A stretch of DNA of 64,000 bases from Trebouxia sp. TZW2008 (Eukaryota; Chlorophyta; Trebouxiophyceae; Trebouxiales; Trebouxiaceae). Below, piece by piece: positions 11,901 to 23,944 of this stretch. Within the stretch, counting starts at the first letter, position 1. Each line of letters begins with the position of its first letter. The DNA is taken from assembly GCA_002118135.1 (NCBI GenBank), contig BDIU01000223.1:124001-188000 (forward strand), in the 5' to 3' direction. Below the pieces are notes generated by a model that searched no databases, was not told the origin of the DNA, and saw only the letters and a program-made list of their open reading frames with translations. The position numbers were made by a program, and so were the translations under genes.

Positions 11901-14900
11901 AAAGCCTGCACAGTTTGTCTCAGACTCAGGGCTTGTCTCAGCCTCAAGCCGCTCCTAGCCCTGCCCTGCCTCGTGCACCCGCACAGGCCTTCAGGAGCGC
12001 AACACACGCATCGCACAGACGAGGCAGTCAGAACAGACCCACTCCACCTTCTGTTGGTGGGTCTCAGGCAAACCCATTTAGGGGCAGGGCTCTGGAGCCT
12101 GAGGGCGCTGTCAACAGCCCCAGACAAAGCTGGCATGCCACGTCTTCAGCGAGACCTTCAGCTGCGCAACCCAATGGCACAGCTGTCAGGGCTGCTCCCA
12201 TACACTGCGACCTATTGTCGCACCCAAGCAGCTCCTTCCAAGTGGCAGAAGACATGCCTGACTTGTCAACACGCCTGTCACAGTCTGTGACGCAGTCACG
12301 GCCCTTGACGCAAATTGCACCCCAGAGGGAGCCTGCGAGGCACCCCACCGGGGCTGAGGCACCTTTGGAAAGGCACGCCTCTGCTGGGAAGCCGCCATTA
12401 AGGAGCCGGGATGAAGAGCAGATTCTCAGAGTCATGCAAATTGCAGAGTGCAGCTATAACAAGGCCAAAAGGGTAAAGCTGAAGCGCTCCTGGCTTGCAG
12501 ATCCTGTGACGTGAGCTAGAGCATCTGCTTGTGAACATGCTGTGCACTACTCTTTCAGAGGTGCCAGGTGCAAGCGATGCTTTACCACAGCTTCATTGTT
12601 AGATATGATGCATTGTGTTGGGCCCTGACTTGTCTGCACATCTGTTGTAGGACACAGTCCTGCTTGCTCAGGTCCTGTACGATAGAGATGCAGTGCTTAA
12701 TCTCTGGTTTACAAAACCAACATGGCATAGCAATGCTCACCAGCAGCTCAACAACAGACAACTCATGACATCCAGCATTGTGCAGGTACTGCTTCCTACA
12801 ACTGACAGCAGATTTTGTCTGCAGGCCTTGTCAGCATACACCACTGTTGAGGCAGCACTTAATCAGATCTGGGATCTGTCAGGCTCAGACAGCGATGGCG
12901 GCGACGACCTGGTCAATGCAGGCTCTCAGCACCAGCAGCGGCACAGCAAGGCGGCTCACTATGAACCCCCAATGGCTGCAAGCCAAAGCGAGGACCTGCT
13001 GGCTACAGCCAATCATGGCCAAGCTGGCAGGGGCAGTAGGCCTGCTCCAAGACCGCCTGCTCAAGCTGCCCCTGCATCTGCCCTGCTGCCGCACTCAGCA
13101 TCATTCAACAGGGATCTGGGTGCTCAGCGTCAGTTGAGTCAGGGTCAAGGCAGCCTAGATAGGCAAGGCAGCAGTGGCTCTGGCAGCAGTCTTGGTAGAG
13201 CAAGCAGCATGGCAGGGCCTGGGGCTGCTGGACCATCAAGGCTTGGGGCCCCGATACAGGGCAGGGCATCTGGCTTGTCACAGCAGGTGAGTCGTACCAC
13301 AATGATGTGAGCTTGATTGCTGCATTGACAGTGACAGACCAGCATGTTGCTAGCTGTTGGCATCCATCAAGGCAGCTGTTTGCACAGCACAGAAGCCACA
13401 GTAGGCTTGCCAAGCAGTCTACATTGTCTGGCCATTGTCAGGGCCCCATTGCCATTGTGGGCACTTGTAGATGCAAACATGTAGATCTGACACCATAAGT
13501 TCAAGAGCTGCTTGTGCTTGCTGTGACTTCAAGCTGCTTGATCTCACATAAGCAGCGGCATACTCTTGAGTCTTGCAGCTGACCCAAAATTGTCTCTGCT
13601 GGGCACAACCTGTTGCTGCTGCTCATCAACAGGCAACCCAAGGCACAGGGCATGTTGCAGCAGCCCCAATGGAGTCTTCTGGCAACAGCTGGAAGCTGCC
13701 GTTTCATGGGGCTGAGGGCAATATGGAGGAGACTGATATCAGGCTTCCACCCCTGCCACCTGGCGCCTGCTTCAGCGAGGAGTATGAGGTGAGCAAAGTT
13801 TGCACAATCATGCTGCTTGGCTTGCATAGTTGATGTTCTTGTTGATCGGCAGTGACGTTTGCACTGCTGTTGCGCTTGCCCTCTAGTTGCAGCTTGAGAG
13901 TCAAGCACATTAAGTACACCACACACAGTGTACTGCATTGCTGCTTTACAATGATTGCTTACACTGCTATTGTACTGCCACACATCCGCCGCTGCACAAT
14001 GTTTACTCCATCTGATGCCTTGCACAGCCTATGCAATGCAATAGTTGCCAGCAGATGCGTGCACTGACCAATTCAGACAGTCCGCAAATGTGGCAGCCAA
14101 GCCTTGGCAGCAAGATGTGCAATCCAGCAGTCATTGCCGGGCAATTAGCTGCATTCTGGGCGTCATGTTGACTTCATCCAGTCTAGAAACGGACTCAACA
14201 GACAGCATCGAGCCTAATGCTGTTGACTTTCAAAATGCCATGGCATGCTGCAGGTAGTGCTGATTCTTGACTCAAGGGAGCAGTACAGCAATGTTGGCAA
14301 AAACAGGATTGAGAGCCTGTCTGCGCATCTTCAGATGGTGCGCAGCCACTACGCCAATGTGGAAGTGCGGGAATTGAAGGTTGGAGATGTGGTCTGGATT
14401 GCTCGATCCAGGTGCAAGCTGCCTCATTCCAAATATCCAGCATGACGTGATAGCAGACATAACATGTAGCTGGCTGTCCTGTTCCTAGACTTCATGGTGT
14501 ACCAAAGCTTTGACATCAGCAAGTTGTGCATGCTGCCTGTGCAACATGCAGTGAGTAGGTGTAACAAGCAGTAGCTGCCATCAGGCATTGTTAGGCATGC
14601 ACAGGCATGGCATCATGCTCACAGTTCAGCGAACATTGCCAGTGCAGCATCTGAGATGATTCAGGGCTTTGCAGAGCACATCAAGTGCAAAATGCACAGA
14701 TCGACTGCTTCAGCACTACCTTCAGCACCAGCCGTATCTGACCTTGCAAGGCAATAGTTCTGGTCACTGTACAGGCACGATCCGCAAGAGGAGTATGTGC
14801 TGGATTACATCCTAGAGCGGAAGCGGGTGGATGATCTGTACCAGAGCATCAAGTCTGAGAACCGCTATGATAAGCAGAAGTGGCGCATGCACCAGTGCGG

Positions 14901-16320
14901 TCTGCGCCACCTTGTATATCTGGTTGAAGGCGATCCTGACACACTGGATGAGACAGGTATCGCTTCCTTGCTTGCTGTATCTTTAATCATTCCGTGATGG
15001 ACTGTCAGGCACTGCAATCTTCAATGCCATCAAGCTACTCAAGGCAAAATAGGCAGTGTACACAACTCTGTATGTCCTGCTTTGCTCTGTTTGCATAGCT
15101 GAGCAGCGAGGATGGTACAGGTCAAGCATCATTGGCTCAAACAGAAGAAGATAGCCAAGAATTCATGGACAGACAGCTTTCACTGTATGGATTCCAGACT
15201 GGCCATGACAGCATTTGGTGCAGCTTCAAATAGCACTGTCACTCAATCTCAGTTTCATGTGTGTTGATGCAGCTGCAAAGGCTGTGAAGACTGCCAGCAT
15301 GCAGACTGAGGTGGTGGATGGGTTCCAGATTTTGCGCAGTAACCGATGCAATGAGACCATGGTGCACCTGGCCAATTGGAGCAAGGCCATCAGCAGGAAG
15401 TATGGTCCCTTGAGGGTAAGCAATCCTGCCATTACAAGATCACGCTGGTGCCTGTGTGTGTGTCGGACTAACTTTTGCCGCAGGTACTGTTCTGTAGCAG
15501 AAAGACTAGACACTGGTCAAAAACTGCTGCAGCCACAGTCACCAGCAGAACCGTACATTTTGTTTGACGCAGAATGTAGCATGGCTTCTGCTGGTGGACT
15601 CGTTGCATGCCCCACAATTCTTAAGCTAGACTGTCAGCACGCAAAGTTGATTGGCCTCTGGTGTCAGACACAAGTCAGCCCACTCATGTCAAATCTTTTG
15701 TTCTGAGTGTGGTGGACCTGATGCCTCCAGGCCATGGACGCTCATGTGCAAAGCAACTCACTGCTGAGCTTTCAAGCCTTCAAAGCCCAAGCCGTTGCAG
15801 AAGACAAGAAGAAGACTGTGCAGGACGTGTGGGCGCTGATGCTGACCACAGTTCCAGGTACTGGCTTTTGTTATATGCAAGTGTGCATTCAACCGTGGCC
15901 TTCACAGCCGTTTCTTGGGTGTGCTGCATTGATAGACTGCATCATCGTCTGCCATGCATCAATGCAATGCCAAGCATAGCATCAAAGATCCAGCAAACAA
16001 TGCCAAATCTGCAAATGCATAGTGTACTAGTACCCGGGGCCGCTTGTGCAGCAAAGATGAGACTGCGTCTTGAATGATATGCAGGCTGGAGCCACGTCAT
16101 GGTAGATGCAGTTGTCAGGCAATATGCCACGCCGCTATCTCTGTTCCAGGCGTATAAGCAAGTCATGCAGAGTGCTGCTCGTCAGGGGCGAAGTCCACTT
16201 GAAGCTGGCCGTCACTTGCTTGTTTCATGTCAGCTGTCCAAAAGTAGAAGACCCATTTCATTGAACAACTCTGCCAAAGTGTTTGATACTTTGTTTGCAA
16301 ATGGTTGGCAGTGTGTGTAG
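8907..16320 (+). CDS. MUS81: MUS81 structure-specific endonuclease catalytic subunit
   Basis: MUS81 with an EME-type partner cuts branched DNA such as 3' flaps, stalled forks and nicked Holliday junctions in the nucleus. Fifteen exons join in phase: 8907-9022, 9139-9271, 9506-9619, 9861-10005, 10515-10630, 11040-11166, 11413-11522, 11816-12510, 12812-13286, 13579-13788, 14254-14411, 14775-14956, 15273-15415, 15731-15857 and 16085-16320, giving about 1028 residues. An N-terminal helix-hairpin-helix (LNGAGPTIAK, about 74-83) is followed by a winged-helix region (KEYIPQFGSANYVFLL to GEDLALRLYRDG). The XPF-type nuclease core holds LDSREQ (Asp753), GDVVW (792) and ERKRVDD (814-820), matching the GDXnERKX3D signature. 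A C-terminal HhH follows. Family members are usually 550-650 residues; the excess is a Ser/Gln-rich linker in exons 8-10. The final 40 residues are the least certain. Confidence 0.93.
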
Positions 16321-16460
16321 GCTAGCTTCAGCATCAAGGCAAAAGTTGCAATCGCTGCTGAGAGCGTAGAGATGAAAGTGAGATGGATGGCAATTGCATG
16401 ATATTTGCAGCTTCAGCAGCAATGATCCAGCAAACAGGCAGTCGTGGTTCAGTTCTGGCT

Positions 16461-19400
16461 TCAGCTTGTTCCGTTCACATCTGACATTGATGTGTCTGTA
16501 AATTTCAGCTTCAGTCGTAGTGTTGAAGAAAGTTTCTTGTCATTTATCTGAATGATGCTGCCATCCCCCTCTACTAGCTCGCCAATCACCTTCACACATA
16601 AAAAGAAAGGCTAAGAGTGTAAACAGGCGTTGGCTTCCAGCTTCTGTGAGACCATCAAGTCTTCAACTTGAATGACCTACCTTGCTTAGATTCTGACGCG
16701 TGAGCTCCTCAAGTGGGCCATGCATATATAGATTCTCTGCACCATAACTGACGCTGGGTCTCTGCAGTTTCCTTTCCTTGGCAATTCTGTCAATCACCTG
16801 CACAAACAGTCCCCAAGTTTCACAAAATGTCTTGCAACAGTCAGCAACAACATAACAGCCTGCTATTGTTAGCAGCCAATAAAGGCACAGCTGGTCTTGA
16901 GCTTCCTTTCACTCAAGCCGTGCACCTATTCACTTGTCCAAACACAGCCCTGACACTACTCAGCCCTCATGCTGCTTCCGCACATGGCAAAGGATGCATG
17001 AAAGGCAGGGAATTTGATACCTGCTGCAGTGTCATGCTGCTTTGCACGTCAAAGGGCAAGCCTGGGCTGCAGATAGCACAAAGTGGATCCTGCTCATACG
17101 CTGCTGTATGAGTGTAGATGCCATCTGTACCCACATACCTGCAAGCAACCAAATACGACATAGCATTGTTGCTGATTTCTCAGGGGCTGCTGACATCTAG
17201 TAGCACACAAGTCCAAGATGCATATACATAACATGGGAAGAGCAGCAGGCATGCATACAAGTCATGCTTGAACCCTAAGCCTTGATACTTGACAGCTGAG
17301 TAAGAACTGCAGTATGGCAGGCAGAGTGATGTTGGGCTTACATCATGTAGTTTTGCATCTGGGTGCTGCACATGGTGACCATCTTGAGGGCTTCCAATGT
17401 GCAAGCTGCTGCCACAATGGCATTGGTGGAAGGAATGGCAGGAATGATGTTTTTTACCACACCCTGAGTGAGCTGATATGTGACGCCCTGCAGGTGGAGA
17501 AAGATGCAATTGTGTTGCTGCTAGCCATCAGGAAGCTGTTGTGGAACTTGAGTCACTACAATGCAAATGTGCTGCCCAGCTTACAAGCAGACAGTGGACA
17601 GGTCACATCAGCAGCAGTACTCTAATGAATCACTTACATGTGGCAGCAGCTGCCACAACTTTTCTTAGCAAGCTTGCGCTCATACTCTAATACTGTGTAC
17701 ATGCAGCTTACAAGACTATACTGACAAAGACACCCAAATCTGCAACCCTCAAATATAACAGCTGAGACAACGTGTGCATTGCACCCATGCCTTTAGTGAT
17801 ACATTCAGCAGCTGCAAGGCTTGCCTGAATGCCAAACTCATTTGCTCTAGCCAGTGCATGCTCATACATCCATTTCATGTGCTCCTCAACGTCAGCATCA
17901 AACTCCTCGTCTGGTCGATCTCTGCCCCATTGTATCAAGTGTGCGAACTCTATGCAATGTGCTGGAGACCTGCGCAGTGGCACTGTACACTCACAGACCC
18001 TCGTGTGTCATAGCCTCATCCTGCACAAGCTCTCTCGCTTGTGCAATCAATTGGCACGAAACCTTGTGCAGCGCCATGCGTCCTGCCAAAATTCATCTTG
18101 CACCCTAATTTTGCAGGTGGAGTGTGACAGCTGTTGGCTAGACTTGTGGCTTCTGACTGTACAAACCTGTCTCATGTCTGCCAAGCATCTGACCTGGTAT
18201 ATACTGACATGTTGCTAGAGAAAGCAAGACTTTGCATGTGTTACCGAATCTTGTGGCACAGGTAATGAATTTGTTTAGTATGATGCATGAGCAGAATGAC
18301 TGCAGTCTTGTGCCCACCTCGGTGTTTCTGCTAATGTACACAAGGGAAACTTGATTTGAGGCGGGAAAAGCCACAGAGTGCATTCAAAGCAGGGTGTGAA
18401 GCCAGGGATGATGACACGGGCATGGCCTTTGAAGCCCTCTGTACCACCGTCAACCAATGGCTTCACTGTGGCAAGATCTGGTTTCCCATCTGTATCATAG
18501 GCTGCGGGCAACACACCACAGTAAACCTCACAAGCAGCTACAACAGGTTCCAGTTTCCCATCTGTATCGTAGGCTGCAGGCAAGGCACCACAGTAAGCAT
18601 AACAAGCAGCTGCAATAGGTCTGTGTCATAGGCTGCAGGTAAGGCATCACAGTAAGCATGACAATGTGCTGCAACAGAATCTGGTTGTCCATCTGTATCA
18701 TAGGCTGCAGACAAGGCAGCACAGTGAGCATGACACTGTGCTGCAAGAGGTTCTGTTGTCTGATGTACTGCAGGCAAGGCACCGCAGTGAGCGCGACAAT
18801 GTGCTGCAACAGGTCTTGTATAATAGGCTGCAGGCAAGCAATGAGTCATGCAAGTAAGGCAAAATGAGAGCTTGTTGTCTGAGTTGGTCAGTCTGTACAC
18901 ATGCGCAGCTGAGGTGGCAGGTTATGACATGAAGCTGCGTGACTTTATTCAGCTTGTATACGTGCATGAGCCGGTGAAGCGGCAGGGGCTGACACAAAGC
19001 TGTGCAACAATAAGCAGTCTGTTTGTGTGCATGTGCAGCTGAGGCAGAACGGGCCGACATGCATCTGTAAGGTGCAGAAGTGAAGCCCACCTAGCAAGCT
19101 GCAGGCAACTTGGTTCATATACCGCCTAGCTTCAAGGGAATCAAGGCCAAGGATGATGACATGAAATTGCTCATAGAACTCGATAGGTTTCTCCTCGATT
19201 CTGCAGAAGTGTGGCGTGACAGTGACACCAGTGACTCTTGACTGTACCCTTTGCGCTGCTATCTCTGCTTTGGGCTTGCCAACATCTTTCAGCCTATGTA
19301 CCAAGAGCAAATGAGCGGTGGGAATTACAAGCTGTACCTTTCAGTGAAGCAAGCTTCGTAAAAGAAGCTACCTGAACAGGAACTGCCGATTCAAGTTGGA

Positions 19401-19625
19401 GACATCAATTGTGTCCATGTCTATGACATCGATGTTGCCAAAACCGGTCAAAGCCAGATCTTTGAGCAGCTCACAGCCAAGTCCACCAGCACCAACACAC
19501 AGTACTCTGCAGCTTTCATGCAAGAACTCCCTCACAGCGGGGTCAGGCTCGAAGTCAGGCCCTGTGATGTTGCCTGCCCGATTCAACAGGAAGTCAAGAT
19601 CCTTCCAGCGATCTGGCACGTCCAT
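16461..19625 (-). CDS. UBA3: NEDD8-activating enzyme E1 catalytic subunit
   Basis: UBA3 (ECR1 in plants) with AXR1/NAE1 adenylates NEDD8/RUB and passes it as a thioester to UBC12, which feeds cullin neddylation. Eight exons join in phase: 19372-19625, 19091-19293, 18318-18501, 17825-17969, 17342-17487, 17021-17138, 16681-16797 and 16461-16589, giving 431 residues against about 440-460 usual. The nucleotide-binding loop GAGGLG is at 45-50. The zinc ligands are CFEC (190, 193) and CAIC (331, 334). The catalytic Cys is in [11 protein letters not shown] (Cys207). The short C-terminal region is the E2-binding ubiquitin-like fold. Exon 4 ends at a GC donor (CAG then GCAAGC). Intron 2 carries an array of decoy acceptors. 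The start at 19625 places MDVPDRW at the usual family N terminus. Confidence 0.93.
18480..18845 (-). repeat. Array of 3' splice-site copies in UBA3 intron 2
   Basis: Six units spaced 59-72 bases apart contain the UBA3 exon 3 acceptor and the first bases of that exon. Unit anchors are near 18501 (the true site), 18573, 18632, 18704, 18768 and 18827. On the minus strand each unit ends in a (C/T)TGC(C/A)(T/G)GCAG-like acceptor, and most continue into the exon start CCTATGATACAGATGG. The copies lie upstream of the true exon in the direction of transcription. Confidence 0.8.
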
Positions 19626-20217
19626 GTGGGACAGTATGCAAGTTGGAATGCAGACTGATCAGTTGCACTACCGCAATCAGAACGCGCTAACAGAAGCAGG
19701 CAGATTCGTTGCGATGTCTGCAAAGCGCAGCGCTCAACGCACAACTTATGACGGCTGAAAGCGGTCAACAGATGAGCCTTAAGTGCACTGCTAACGCCTC
19801 ACGAGCCGTGCGCGAAGCTCAGTAAGTAGCTGGCGTTTTCTTGGGATGGGCGATAGCTACAGTTACGGCGAGTGACGGTTGCTGCTGACGGTCTACCTGC
19901 TGTTGGGAACAGGTTGAGCTTGCCGTCGTAGGTGGCGTCGTAAGTGATAAAGGTCCCTAAGACGCTAGGATAGCCGCGACACAGCACACAGATTGGTTCT
20001 GACAGTGAGGGACTGGGCGTTTCGTGTTGTCAGAGTAGTCAGTGCAAGGGATGGGTGGCCACTGTCAAAGCTGGTGTGAATTTTTGCTTTGAAAGAGCAA
20101 CCCCGACACGGCGTTGATGGCCCAGTAGCGATATCAGACGGGAGCAGGCTGTAGCAGTCTGATACGTCTGTGACCACGGCGCGCGAAAAGGCACCTGGCA
20201 GACAGCCTGGGTGCGGG
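19626..20217. promoter_or_regulatory. Divergent promoter region between UBA3 and PP2C
   Basis: UBA3 starts at 19625 on the minus strand and PP2C at 20218 on the plus strand, so these 592 bases must serve both 5' ends. No TATA box or other motif stands out. Confidence 0.5.
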
Positions 20218-23177
20218 ATGAACTTTTTCAGCAGTATGCTAGGTTCGAACAAGTCCAAGGATGCAGCCAGCAACAACAGCAACAATTCCAATGGAACACA
20301 ATCGGGAGGTGACTCCAGGTACAGAAGGCTGCTCGGCAGGGAGTGTTATGTTTACAAGAGCTCTATCAGCAACAGATAGTAACAGCAAGTGCAACGCTTC
20401 ACAGGCCTGATGGCAAGGTATCATTTGGCTACTCGCTGATGCGTGGCAAAAGACAAAGCATGGAGGACTTCCACCACGCACAAGTGAGTGGTTTGCTCTC
20501 AACACAGCAACGCATGAGCTTTTCAAGTTTGTCACGGTCACTCATCACTGTTCAAATGCAGTTCAAGAAAGATCCCAGAACAGGAGAAATTGTTGGGTGC
20601 TTTGGTGTCTTTGATGGTGAGTTGGCAAAGATAGCCTGTCAATGCAGCTTTTCTGGCTGTTGTCTTGCTTGCTCATTTGAACAAATTTGCACTGTTGCAG
20701 GGCATGGTGGGCCGAATGCTGCAGATTTTGTCAGGCAGAACTTGTTTGACATCCTAGTGAAGAACCAGAACTTCAGCACAGATGTCAAGACTGCTTTTGG
20801 TAGGTCCCTGTGCTATTGCGCTGCTTGCCCCTAGCTGCAGACAGCTCGATTGATTGATGGTCATCTGTGTATGCTTGTTTCTGTACAGGCCTGCTATCAC
20901 CACTTTCCAAATATCTGCTACCCTTCACTGCTTCCCTGGCCTATGCGCTGACATCGGTCGCATGCTGTGCTATAATCCAACTGATGTGTGTTCTGCAGCT
21001 AATGTTGCAAGACATGCATGCGGCTTCATTACAGTTGTGCATCATGCTACACGCATCCTAGCTGCCATGCACTCACTTCTGCAGCCAAGCTGACAGGTTC
21101 ACGCGTGTATGTGCAGTCGAGGCATTTGTGGACACTGACCAGAAGTACCTTCAAGCGGATTCTGGAGCTAATAGAGATGACGGCTGCACAGCTGTTACTG
21201 CTGTGCTTGTGGGTCAGAATCTGATTGTTGCCAATGTTGGTGACTCAAGAGCAGTCCTGTCCAAAGGCGGACAAGGTAAAGCTTCAAAGCTAGCTGTCTT
21301 GGACAATGTATACATGCTGAAGAGCCTCAGGACATTTCATTTATGGCATATGGGATCATACTCGACTTGGGAATGCCAGCATGCCAGGTCACTCACACCC
21401 ACAGCAGCACAAGTCAGCCAACTCAGAAAACAGGAGCAAGTCTGCGGGGTCAAGATGCGCATGACAATACATAAGGCGTCACGGATGCAGCAAGCATTTC
21501 ACAAGCATGCATGCCCATCCAAGCGCAAGGATGTACAGGTTGCTAACTCATCTGAACCCTGTAAATCAGGCCGCAATCTCGAGTGTGAACTGGCATGCAG
21601 CCTTCCCCTTGTCTGTTGCAAGACGACAAGCCCAGCAAGGTTTTCACTTTGTCAGAAAGTATGGATGGTGTATCCAAGTCAGCCAACCTCAGAGTTGTTT
21701 TGGCATGCAGCCATTCCCCTGTCTTTGATCTAAAACTTCAGCTCGCTGTTCACAATGAAAGTAAGCATGCTGACGTGTTCAAGTCTGCAATCTCAAATCT
21801 GAGTTTGCATGCAGCCTTTCCCCTATCTGAGGACCACAAGCCCAACCGCACCGATGAACGGCAGCGAATTGAGAGCGCTGGCGGTGTGGTGGTCTGGGCT
21901 GGCACCTGGAGGGTTGGAGGCGTGCTTGCAGTCTCCAGAGCTTTTGGTGAGCCCTGAATCATACTCAAGGCATTTAAGACCTGAAAACCGGGCTGGGCAA
22001 AACATCAAAACATTGTCGGGCACTATGCATGCTGGGCTTGCATGTTATCCAGTGTAAAGGAGCTCTGCTTGCTGTCAAGGAGGCAAACAGGTACCTGGAA
22101 AAATATGGCAGGGAATGAACCTTAGCGCACTTTGCAAGCGTGCATTGCAGTCACATAGAGTAGAAGTTACTTGCTTGACAACATGCTCCTATTGATCGTG
22201 CAAATGCAAGCCACAATTGGACAAGCTTGTTCTGCTGTGTGAGACATTCTGACTATGTCCAATTCAGCATGCTGTCCGACTGTGACAGCGTGCTTGAGCA
22301 GTTGCACTGTGAATTGATATTGACCAAGTTGCCATAGCTCTAATACATTGCCTGAATTCAATTGCCTGCGTGCTTCAATCAAAAGGATCAGATATGGCAT
22401 GAGCTATGGTCCTGTGCATGGCAGGAGCTTTCCGGCGCAAGAATGTCTGCAGGCATTCACTCATGCTAACGTCATGCTTTTGAAAAGAGTCTGAATACAA
22501 CTTTTGGTGCAGGGGACCGTCTGCTGAAGCGCTACGTTGTGGCCATGCCAGACCTGCAGGAGCAGCAGCTGTCCTCGCAAGATGACTTCCTCATCCTCGC
22601 CAGTGATGGCTTGTGGGATGTCCTTGCCAACCAAGATGCCGCCCAACTGATCAAGGACATCAAGGTTCACTTTTGGCTGCTGCAACGCTGTTCTTGTGCC
22701 TGCCTGTCAGATGTTTCCTTCCTGATCTTCCTTGGACAAGCTGTCACAGACATCCTTGCAGCAGAGTACACAATGTATGAAGTCATGCTGACACATGGTG
22801 ACCTCAGCATAGATCATGATCTGGCATCTGATGATGTGTCAGCTGACCAGATACATTCTGTGATATGCAGCAAGCAGGTCTGTGGGTTCGCAAGCGTTTG
22901 ATGATAGCTTGGACAGCATGCAAATGCCTAGTGTTGCCATGCATAACATTGCCTCAGGTCATGTTCACCTGCATGCTGTTAGACATCAAAGAGCCATATG
23001 ATGCCACTCAGCCAAAGTGAAAGGACATCCTAGATCTTGGATCATGATCAGCTGAACATTTGAAATGCGTCTGGTCTGCAGGACCCCCAGAGAGCTGCAA
23101 AGAAGCTGACTGATGAAGCCTATGCTCGTGGCAGCAATGACAACATCAGCTGTATTGTTGTCAGATTCAACTTCTGA
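20218..23177 (+). CDS. PP2C-family protein Ser/Thr phosphatase
   Basis: A metal-dependent protein phosphatase. Eight exons join in phase: 20218-20318, 20405-20483, 20562-20616, 20701-20799, 21117-21275, 21815-21946, 22513-22664 and 23082-23177, giving 290 residues, the size of a bare catalytic domain. Metal-binding and catalytic motifs are present in order: [23 protein letters not shown] (Asp78, Gly79), [31 protein letters not shown] (Asp240) and GSNDNIS (Asp279, Asn280). The N terminus ([14 protein letters not shown]) is an Asn/Ser-rich lead without a clear transit peptide. It resembles the plant PP2C group of small soluble enzymes; the substrate cannot be read from the sequence. Intron 5 holds two extra copies of the exon 6 acceptor. 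Confidence 0.92.
21540..21845 (+). repeat. Copies of the PP2C exon 6 acceptor region
   Basis: Three units about 105-110 bases apart end in GCATGCAG followed by a CCTTTCCCCT-like exon start, at about 21599, 21709 and 21815. Only the last continues into true exon 6. The first also retains a drifted version of the next exon bases (GACGACAAGCCCA against GACCACAAGCCCA). The intron part before each acceptor is also shared. Confidence 0.7.
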
Positions 23178-23944
23178 TGGGACACAGCATACGTGATGGG
23201 TACAGTCCAATGCAGAGCGCATACTACAGATCTGTGTGTGTCAGTCTGCCCCTATTTAGCATTTGGAATGCCCAGTCAACCTTGTGGTCATGGGGGTTTG
23301 TCTAGTTATTTGCAAAGTCCCCATGTCTGAGTGAATGCTGACAACCAAAGCAGCCAAAAGACTTGCAGGTGGAAGCTGCTGGAGCAGCAATGGCACTTTC
23401 TTGGAAAGTGCTCACGCAGTGATTTTGCGTTGTATCATTGGGAAGTGTGCAGTATGTGATTGCCAGCTTTTCTGTACCGAGTCGTCTGCAGTCATGTCTC
23501 TGGATGTGCGCTCTTGTCTGTACAAAAGCTTGGGGCCTTACATTTGGCTTGCGGGTGCCTTGTCTCAAATGACGTTGTGCCTGCTTTCAAACTGTCAAAG
23601 CTAGGTGCTCGTTCAGGCTGTTCAACAGCCTTCATTTCATGTAAGCGTACTGTAACAATGAATTTGAGCTACCAGAAGTCGTGCAATCTTAATTCCACAG
23701 CCGCACGTGTTTGACCGCAATCCAAGGCTTATGCAGCATTGTGAAAAGTTGACCTGTTTTCAGGTGACCGTAACTAGGAAAATTGCTTGAGACTCACAGC
23801 GCCAGTACAAGCTGGCTGCAGATGTATGATACACAGTGCCGTCGTTTCTGGAACAAACAGCACAGATTTATTGTACAGACACTCAATACAAATTGCTTTG
23901 AAAGCAGCATACACGGAAGCCTGTCGTGAGATTGCATAAATCAA
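23178..23944. other. Convergent 3' flanks of PP2C and lipase
   Basis: Two genes end toward each other here. Bases around 23870-23895 (GACACTCAATACAA) match an internal block of the MITE family described below and may be a remnant. No gene is supported. Confidence 0.45.

Noticed and set aside
12064..12435. Minus ORFs within MUS81 exon 8
   Set aside because: Shadows of the GC-rich Ser/Pro linker exon; the plus frame is phase-consistent with flanking MUS81 exons.
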